From JAXMHQ01 sp046346665 (GTDB lineage Bacteria > Verrucomicrobiota > Verrucomicrobiia > Limisphaerales > JAXMHQ01), in the NCBI GenBank assembly GCA_046346665.1, contig JAXMHQ010000017.1, positions 1 through 64,000 of the forward strand: a DNA stretch of 64,000 bases, written 5' to 3'. Position 1 is the stretch's first letter; each line of letters opens with the position of its first letter. This document shows positions 58,470-64,000 of the stretch, one piece after another. The notes beneath the pieces were generated by a model. That model saw only the letters and a program-made list of their open reading frames with translations. It was not told the DNA's origin and searched no databases. The position numbers and the translations under genes were made by a program.

Positions 58470-61400
58470 ATGAAGTTCATCCCCACCGTTGCGGCGGCGT
58501 TGCTGGCGCCCTGTTATCTTGTTTCCACCGGTTTTTCCGCCGTGCTTTTGGACGACACCTGGGCGGACGGGACGCGGTCGAACCAGTCGTTGCCGGGGGA
58601 ATCGGCTTGGTTTTCGTCGACGGGCTCGGCGCTGACGGCGGCGCCGGGGGCGATGACGCTGTCGATCGGGAGCGGGGCGGTTCTGGCGCTGACGTATTTC
58701 ACGACGAACGACACGAGCCCGGCGTCGCTGGCGGTGGGGGACACGCTGGTGGCGACGATTCAATTCACGTTCAACGGGGTGCCGGCGCAGAATACGTCGC
58801 AGGGATTCCGGATTGCGATTTGTGATTTTGCGGATTCGACGTTGTCGCCGAAGCGGGCGGCGGCGGACGGGTTCAGCAACAGTTCGCAGGGGGCGGGGGT
58901 GCAGGGGTATGCGTTGTTTCAGAATTGCGGGGCGACGTTCAGCGGAAGTTCCCCGATGGATTTGCGGAAGCGGACGGGGCTGACGACGGCCTCGCTCCTG
59001 GGGAGCAGCACCGCCTGGACCTCGATGGGGACGGGTCCGGGATCGCTCGGTTCGTTTTCGGGATTTGCGAGCGGGTCGGATTACACGCTGCAACTGTCGC
59101 TGCAGCGGTCGGCGTCGAACACGCTGGTGTTCATGGCGACGTGGCGGAGTTCGTCGAGCGGGGCGACGCTGACGTCGACCTTCACGGACACGGCGGCGAC
59201 GAATTTCAATTTTGACGGGATTGCGTTGCGGCCGCAGGACAACGCCTCGGCGCCGTCGGGCATTGTGTTCCGGGAAGTGACGGTGGAATGGATTCCGGGA
59301 TCGACGCCGCCGTCGATCACGTCGCAGCCGCAGGACGTGGCGGTCTACACGGGGCAGCCGGCCGCGTTCAGCGTGCTGGCGGGTGGGACGCCGCCGCTGA
59401 CCTACCAATGGTATTTCAACACCAACACTCCGCTGGAGGGCGAGACCAACGCGAGCCTGACCCTCTCGAGTGCCCAGCTCACCAATGCGGGGAGCTACTC
59501 GGTGTCGATCACGAACGGGTCGGGTTCGGCGGCGAGCGATTTCGCGGTGCTGACGGTGACCGACCCGGTGGCGCCGAGCGTGCTGGCGCAGCCGCAGGAT
59601 TTGTATTTGCCGCCGGGCAGTGCGGCGACGTTCACGGTGGTGGCGGGCGGCTCGGAGCCGCTGGCGTATCAATGGTATTTCAACGAGACCAATTCGCTGG
59701 CCGGCGCGACGGGCGCGACGCTGGTGCGGACCAACATCCAGGCCGGCGACGCCGGGAGCTATTCCGTCGTGATCAACAACCTGGCGGGAACGATCACCAG
59801 TTCCAACGCGGTGCTGGCGCTGAACACGAACCCGGTGGCGCCGCAATTCGTGACGCAGCCCGCGTCGCAGGTGGTGCTGGCGGGAACGGCGGTGTCATTC
59901 GCGGCCACGGCTTCCGGGACGGCGCCGATCGCGTATCAATGGCTGCTGAACGGGGCGCCGCTGGCGGGGGCGACGAACGCCACGCTGTCGCTGTCGAACG
60001 TGCAGACTTCGGATTCCGGCAGCTATTCGCTGAGCGCGTCCAACAGCGTCGGCGGCGACGTGAGCCAGCCCGCGCAGCTCACCGTCACGCCGGTTGTGCC
60101 TATCGTGAATTCAGCCTATGATATCACCGGCTTCGGCGTGGCGACGACGGGCGGCGGGGTGCTGCCGGACACCGATCCGAACTACGCCAAGGTTTACACC
60201 GCGACCGACCTGGCGAACGCGCTCAGCAGCAAGACGGTGAAGATCATCGAGATCATGAACGATCTGAACCTGGGCTACAACGAGATCGAAGCGTCGGCGA
60301 AGGTGAACAGCGAGCCGTTCCGGGCGCACACCACGCCGCTGCTGCACCCGGTCCTGCTCCAGACCGGCGTCAGCCTCATCGATATCCAGAAAAAGAACGG
60401 CCTGACGATCTTCTCCGCCAACGGCGCGACGATCCGGCACGCGACGTTCAACGTGAAAGGATCGGGCAACGTGATCATTCGCAACCTGAAGTTCGACCAG
60501 ATGTGGGAGTGGGACGAGTCGTCCAAGGGCAATTACGATCGGAACGACTGGGATTTTGTCGACCTGGGCAATTCCGGCACGGTGAGCAACATTTGGGTGG
60601 ACCATTGCACGTTCACGAAGGCTTATGACGGGATTTCGGACATCAAGGGCGGGAGTTACAACATCACGTTTTCGTGGTGCAAGTACACGGGCGACGACGG
60701 CATGACGAACTCGAACAGCTGGGTGCGCCAGCAGATCAGCGCGCTCGAATCGAACCGGACGTCGTACGCGATGTATAATTTTCTCCGGAACAACGGATTC
60801 AGCGTGGAGGACATCGTGACCATCTGCCAGGGGCACGACAAGACGCACCTGATCGGGGCGAACTCGCTGACGTCGGAGAACGCGGCGTTCAAGGTGACGT
60901 TCCACCACGACTGGTTCATCAACCCTTGGGATCGCCTGCCGCGGTTGCGGGCGGGGAACGTTCACAACTACAACATCTACGTGGACGACACGCTCGGGAT
61001 CGCGGCCAAGCGCCTGCGCGACGCGCGCGCGGCGGCCATGTCGACCCAGAATCGCAGCACGCTGAACAACACCTACAGTTTCAATCCGTTCCTGAACGGC
61101 AGCATCTCGACCGAGGGCGGCGCCGTGCTGGTGGAGAAGTCGGTCTACATCGACTGCCTCACGCCGTTGCGGAACAACCAGACCGACCCGTCGAATCCGA
61201 CCTACACGGGGAAGATCCTGGCGTTGGACACGATTTACCAGATGGATTCGACGGTGGTGCGGGGGAACAGCACGGATCCGGGCAATCCGCTGGGGCCGTT
61301 CCAGGCGCCGATCATTCCGTTCTCGTGGAATCTCCCGGGCAATCAACTGCCCTATAGCTACACGATGGATGATCCGAGCCAATTGGCGTCCATCGTGACG

Positions 61401-62129
61401 AGCCCGACGGGCGGGGCGGGGGCGGGGGTGTTGACCTGGGCGAAGACGAACTGGCTGATCACGCATTACGCGAAGACGGCGCCGGTGATTGTGGCCGACC
61501 CGGTGTCGCGGTCGGTGAACCCGGGCGATTCGGCGGTGTTTGTGGTGGTGTCGGGCGGCAGCGCGCCGTTGAGTTACCAGTGGTATTTCAACACCAACAC
61601 GCCGGTGAGCGGCGCGACGAACGCCACGTTGAGCCTGTCGAACATTCAATCGACCAACGCGGGTGTCTACACGGTCCTCGTGAGCAACGCCGCGGGAAGC
61701 GCTCCGAGCGGGCCGGCCGTGCTGACGGTGAGCGGCGGGCTGACGGGTTTTGGCGCGTGGCAGGCGTCCCAGTTCAACGCCGCGCAGCTTGCGGATCCGA
61801 ACGTCAGCGGCCCCGACGCGACGCCGGCGGGGGATGGAGTGCAGAATTTTGTGAAATACGCGCTCGGCCTGACGGCCCTGTCTCCGGCGGTCCAGCCGCT
61901 GGCGGGGTATCGGGTCGACGGCGGCGACCTGGTGTTGAGTTACAATCGCCCGGCGAGCGCGCCGGACGTGACCTATGTCGTAGAGGTTTCTACGGACAAC
62001 GTGCAGTGGTCGACGAACGGTGTAACGTTGCAGCAGGCCGGAATGAATGGCGCGTTGCAGGTCTGGGAAGGCCGTTATCCCGGCTGGTCCAGCCCCAGCC
62101 GCAGTCTGCGGCTCCGGTTGCTGCGCTGA
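58470..62129 (+). CDS. multidomain secreted PL1 pectate lyase
   Basis: 1219 residues from the ATG at 58470 (MKFIPTVAAALLAPCYLVST). After the signal comes an N-terminal domain of about 250 residues (LDDTWADGTRSNQSLPGESA) that is shared with the PEP-CTERM protein downstream. Three Ig-like repeats follow (YQWYFNTNTPLEGETNASLT), then a PL1 catalytic helix with IWVDHCTFTKAYDG and RLPRLRAGNVHNYN, then a fourth Ig-like repeat and a C-terminal GDGVQNFVKYALGL module. PL1 enzymes cleave polygalacturonate with calcium. The C-terminal module is common in verrucomicrobial secreted proteins. Confidence 0.94.
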   Translation: MKFIPTVAAALLAPCYLVSTGFSAVLLDDTWADGTRSNQSLPGESAWFSSTGSALTAAPGAMTLSIGSGAVLALTYFTTNDTSPASLAVGDTLVATIQFTFNGVPAQNTSQGFRIAICDFADSTLSPKRAAADGFSNSSQGAGVQGYALFQNCGATFSGSSPMDLRKRTGLTTASLLGSSTAWTSMGTGPGSLGSFSGFASGSDYTLQLSLQRSASNTLVFMATWRSSSSGATLTSTFTDTAATNFNFDGIALRPQDNASAPSGIVFREVTVEWIPGSTPPSITSQPQDVAVYTGQPAAFSVLAGGTPPLTYQWYFNTNTPLEGETNASLTLSSAQLTNAGSYSVSITNGSGSAASDFAVLTVTDPVAPSVLAQPQDLYLPPGSAATFTVVAGGSEPLAYQWYFNETNSLAGATGATLVRTNIQAGDAGSYSVVINNLAGTITSSNAVLALNTNPVAPQFVTQPASQVVLAGTAVSFAATASGTAPIAYQWLLNGAPLAGATNATLSLSNVQTSDSGSYSLSASNSVGGDVSQPAQLTVTPVVPIVNSAYDITGFGVATTGGGVLPDTDPNYAKVYTATDLANALSSKTVKIIEIMNDLNLGYNEIEASAKVNSEPFRAHTTPLLHPVLLQTGVSLIDIQKKNGLTIFSANGATIRHATFNVKGSGNVIIRNLKFDQMWEWDESSKGNYDRNDWDFVDLGNSGTVSNIWVDHCTFTKAYDGISDIKGGSYNITFSWCKYTGDDGMTNSNSWVRQQISALESNRTSYAMYNFLRNNGFSVEDIVTICQGHDKTHLIGANSLTSENAAFKVTFHHDWFINPWDRLPRLRAGNVHNYNIYVDDTLGIAAKRLRDARAAAMSTQNRSTLNNTYSFNPFLNGSISTEGGAVLVEKSVYIDCLTPLRNNQTDPSNPTYTGKILALDTIYQMDSTVVRGNSTDPGNPLGPFQAPIIPFSWNLPGNQLPYSYTMDDPSQLASIVTSPTGGAGAGVLTWAKTNWLITHYAKTAPVIVADPVSRSVNPGDSAVFVVVSGGSAPLSYQWYFNTNTPVSGATNATLSLSNIQSTNAGVYTVLVSNAAGSAPSGPAVLTVSGGLTGFGAWQASQFNAAQLADPNVSGPDATPAGDGVQNFVKYALGLTALSPAVQPLAGYRVDGGDLVLSYNRPASAPDVTYVVEVSTDNVQWSTNGVTLQQAGMNGALQVWEGRYPGWSSPSRSLRLRLLR

Positions 62130-62261
62130 GCCGGTTCACTTTATTCAAACCGCCGTGCACGAATTCACCGGTGACAACCGGTCAACTGCGGCTAAAGTGT
62201 TATCGAACCAGACAGGAACCGGTGTTGTAAACCTGCGTAAACCCTAAAAGTAGTCCCTCCC

Positions 62262-63185
62262 ATGAAGTCTAAATCCCTAACAGCTCTCGCGCTCTCCGCG
62301 CTGTGCGGCTTTACGGTCTCGAGCCGCGCCGCGGATATCGTCAACGACACTTTCAGCGACGGCACCCGGACGGATCCGGCGGCCCCAACCTATTCCGAGA
62401 ACGGTTTCGATGCGGATGCCGACGGCAGCATTGAATCGGCCTGGTTCACCTCAGGGACGGGTGCCACGATTCCGACGACGCCGGGTCATGCGGTGTTCAC
62501 GATGGGGACGAGTTCGGCTTCCTGGACGTCGTACATCACTCCAACCGGCAGCCCGGTGAGCCTGGTGAACGCGGGTGACCAGGTGAAGTTGACCTGGCAG
62601 TTCACGCCGGCGGGCGTGGGCGCGGGCAACACCAGCCAGAACCTGCGCGTCGCGTTCGTGAACAGCCCGACGGCGAGCCGGGTTTCGGCCGACGGCACCA
62701 CGCCGCCCAGCGCCGCGTATACTGGTTACTCGCTGTTCATGAACATGGGCAACACGCTCGGCAACGCGAATCCGTTCCAGCTCCGCGAGCGCGACGGCAC
62801 GAGCTCGGCGCTGCTCAGCTCCTCGACGCCCTGGCTCGCGCTGGCGGGCACCGGCACTTCCGGCAATCACGGTTTCGACAGCGGCATGCTCTACACCTTC
62901 GTGCTCTCCCTCACGCGCAACGGCGCGGGCGGGATCGACATCGATGCGAGCATGAGCGGTGGCACGCTGAACGGCACCGGGCTGGAACAGCTGACCTACA
63001 CCGACGCGAACGGAAACGGGTTCGCGTTCGACACGATTGAAATCCGCCCGAGCGATGCGGCATCGACGGCGTCGTCGTTCGACACCTCGCTGGTGCGGGT
63101 GGAATACATTGTTCCGGAGCCTTCCAGCCTCGCGCTGCTCGGGCTCGGCGCCCTGTGCGTCCTGCGCCGCTCGCGCAAGAGCTGA
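62262..63185 (+). CDS. PEP-CTERM sorting-domain protein
   Basis: 307 residues. The signal (MKSKSLTALALSALCGFTVS) is followed by IVNDTFSDGTRTD, the same domain as at the N-terminus of the PL1 lyase, with GNTSQNLRVAF and ATYTGYSLFMN-like strands. The end has the PEP-CTERM signature VPEPSSLALLGLGALCVLRR. Such tails are recognised by exosortase and lead to surface anchoring or release with exopolysaccharide. No exosortase gene is seen here. It follows the PL1 gene by 132 bp and ends at a terminator. Confidence 0.92.
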   Translation: MKSKSLTALALSALCGFTVSSRAADIVNDTFSDGTRTDPAAPTYSENGFDADADGSIESAWFTSGTGATIPTTPGHAVFTMGTSSASWTSYITPTGSPVSLVNAGDQVKLTWQFTPAGVGAGNTSQNLRVAFVNSPTASRVSADGTTPPSAAYTGYSLFMNMGNTLGNANPFQLRERDGTSSALLSSSTPWLALAGTGTSGNHGFDSGMLYTFVLSLTRNGAGGIDIDASMSGGTLNGTGLEQLTYTDANGNGFAFDTIEIRPSDAASTASSFDTSLVRVEYIVPEPSSLALLGLGALCVLRRSRKS

Positions 63186-63206
63186 CCGGCATTGCTTCCT
63201 GAATTC

Positions 63207-63237
63207 CAGGCGCGGAAGTTTCTTCCGCGCCTGTTTT
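63207..63237 (+). terminator. rho-independent terminator after the PEP-CTERM gene
   Basis: Stem CAGGCGCGGAAG with its complement CTTCCGCGCCTG around a short loop, followed by TTTT, 22 bp after the stop codon. Confidence 0.88.
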
Positions 63238-63255
63238 GTGTACGGGGAACGGGGT

Positions 63256-63340
63256 GGCGGAGTGCTGGAGTTTTGGAGTGTTGCTGGCAGCCCGCGGCCG
63301 CGAATCCATTACTCCAATACTCCATCACTCCAATGCTCCG
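63256..63340. repeat. inverted-repeat element, family D (GGAGTGCTGGAG units)
   Basis: Left arm GCGGAGTGCTGGAGTTTTGG and on (63256-63281) and right arm ACTCCAATACTCCATCACTC and on (63308-63340), complementary. Unlike 38809 and 40385, no family E outer arms are present. Confidence 0.85.
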
Positions 63341-63488
63341 GTCCCCCCTCCACCTGTGAACCGGGAACTGATTGAGTGCATAATTTTCAATTGAAAGTGC
63401 AGATTCTGCCCGTTGCGGGCAGGGGTGAAAAAGGCTAGTTTTTACGCAGCGAATACAACACAACCATCGGACAACCCGAGATCAGTTT

Positions 63489-64000
63489 ATGGATTCGACA
63501 CTTCTCTCTCTGCGGCGTTCCGCGGGCGGCACCCGGCAGATCCCCTCCGGCAAGTCCGCCACCTCGCGCCAGGCGTTCACGCTGATTGAACTCCTGGTCG
63601 TCATCGCCATCATCGCCATCCTCGCGTCGCTGCTGCTGCCCGCCCTGGCCAGCGCCAAGCGCCGCGCCGACACCATCAATTGCATTTCCAACATGAAACA
63701 GATGGGGCTCGGCCTGCGGATGTATATCGACGACAACAACGACTGGCTCCCGCCGGGGCCGGTTGCCCTGGGCAGCTCCAATCCCAGCGGCCTGGACCAG
63801 ACCCAGGCGCCGTGCTATTGGAACACGGACAAGAACAGCTCGAAGAACTGCATGAAGTGGCTGCCCTATTACATTGCGGTTTACATGAGCTTGCCCGCGC
63901 CGAAGGAAATTCCGGATGCCGACGCGCGTGTTGTGAAGGCGTTCGTTTGTCCGGGATACGTTAAAGGTGTTATGCAAACCCCGCCGATTCCGGGCATGGC
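63489..64000 (+). CDS. type II secretion pseudopilin-like protein (C-terminus cut by window edge)
   Basis: At least 170 residues from the ATG at 63489 (MDSTLLSLRRSAGGTRQIPS). The prepilin leader and first helix read FTLIELLVVIAIIAILASLL. The residues after it (AKRRADTINCISNMKQMGLG) match the abundant verrucomicrobial and planctomycete pseudopilin-like family. Phe at the cleavage position and Glu five residues later are in place. The protein continues beyond the window. It may be processed by a prepilin peptidase and exported by a system like the T2SS encoded at 27-34 kb. Many such paralogues are typical of these genomes. Confidence 0.94.
   Translation, partial: MDSTLLSLRRSAGGTRQIPSGKSATSRQAFTLIELLVVIAIIAILASLLLPALASAKRRADTINCISNMKQMGLGLRMYIDDNNDWLPPGPVALGSSNPSGLDQTQAPCYWNTDKNSSKNCMKWLPYYIAVYMSLPAPKEIPDADARVVKAFVCPGYVKGVMQTPPIPGM

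Overview
The window is GC-rich bacterial chromosome. It most resembles a verrucomicrobial genome of the Pedosphaera/Limisphaerales type. This is an inference from three traits: a pseudopilin with the FTLIELLVVIAIIAILASLL leader, long secreted enzymes padded with Ig-like repeats, and a PEP-CTERM protein beside pectin-degrading enzymes. No rRNA is present to confirm it. One RNA gene was found, a tRNA-Asn at 53521-53595.

Layout. 1-7.0 kb (minus strand): two orphan NarL-type response regulators around a 12-Ig-domain surface protein and a beta-barrel protein. 7.3-11 kb: an MFS transporter, hemW, a cold-shock protein and a small receiver-like protein. 11-18.3 kb (plus): the translation/RNA operon nusA-infB-rbfA-nrnA-truB-ribF, in which infB carries an apparent one-base frameshift. 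18.4-24.4 kb (plus): a MoxR/DUF58/VWA (Bat-like) locus with a BatB-TPR fusion and a Gln-rich protein. 24.5-33.7 kb (minus): gspE-gspL-gspM-gspD of a type II secretion system, then a TPR protein and a PL10 pectate lyase. 34.1-36.6 kb (plus): a second DUF11 protein + barrel pair paralogous to the first. 36.9-38.7 kb (minus): ilvH-ilvC. 39-43.1 kb: an HTH-metallo-beta-lactamase fusion, a glutaredoxin, panC and nadB. 43.1-52.2 kb: a very large secreted GH32 enzyme, an outer-membrane MetA-like protein, a sulfatase and a serpin. 52.4-53.6 kb: a gene relic, a GIY-YIG nuclease with tandem repeats, and tRNA-Asn. 53.8-56.7 kb: a cation/proton antiporter, an LssY_C protein and modA. 56.9-64 kb (plus): GH28, a multidomain PL1 pectate lyase, a PEP-CTERM protein and a truncated pseudopilin.

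Biology. The organism looks like a heterotroph of plant or algal polysaccharides. It has PL10, PL1 and GH28 for pectin, GH32 for fructans and a sulfatase for sulfated sugars, and much of this is probably exported by the T2SS encoded here.

The most striking feature is the intergenic DNA. Nearly every gap holds an inverted-repeat element whose arms are 2-4 degenerate copies of a 6-15 bp unit. At least twelve unrelated arm families occur here (labelled A-O below), and some are nested inside one another, once three deep. Single arms also occur inside genes: one forms an in-frame insertion in hemW, and others supply the stop codons of two genes. One element contains a 71-bp copy of part of the serpin gene. 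A separate GIY-YIG nuclease gene has its own tandem repeat directly upstream of its start codon and a palindrome that ends at the CCA of tRNA-Asn.
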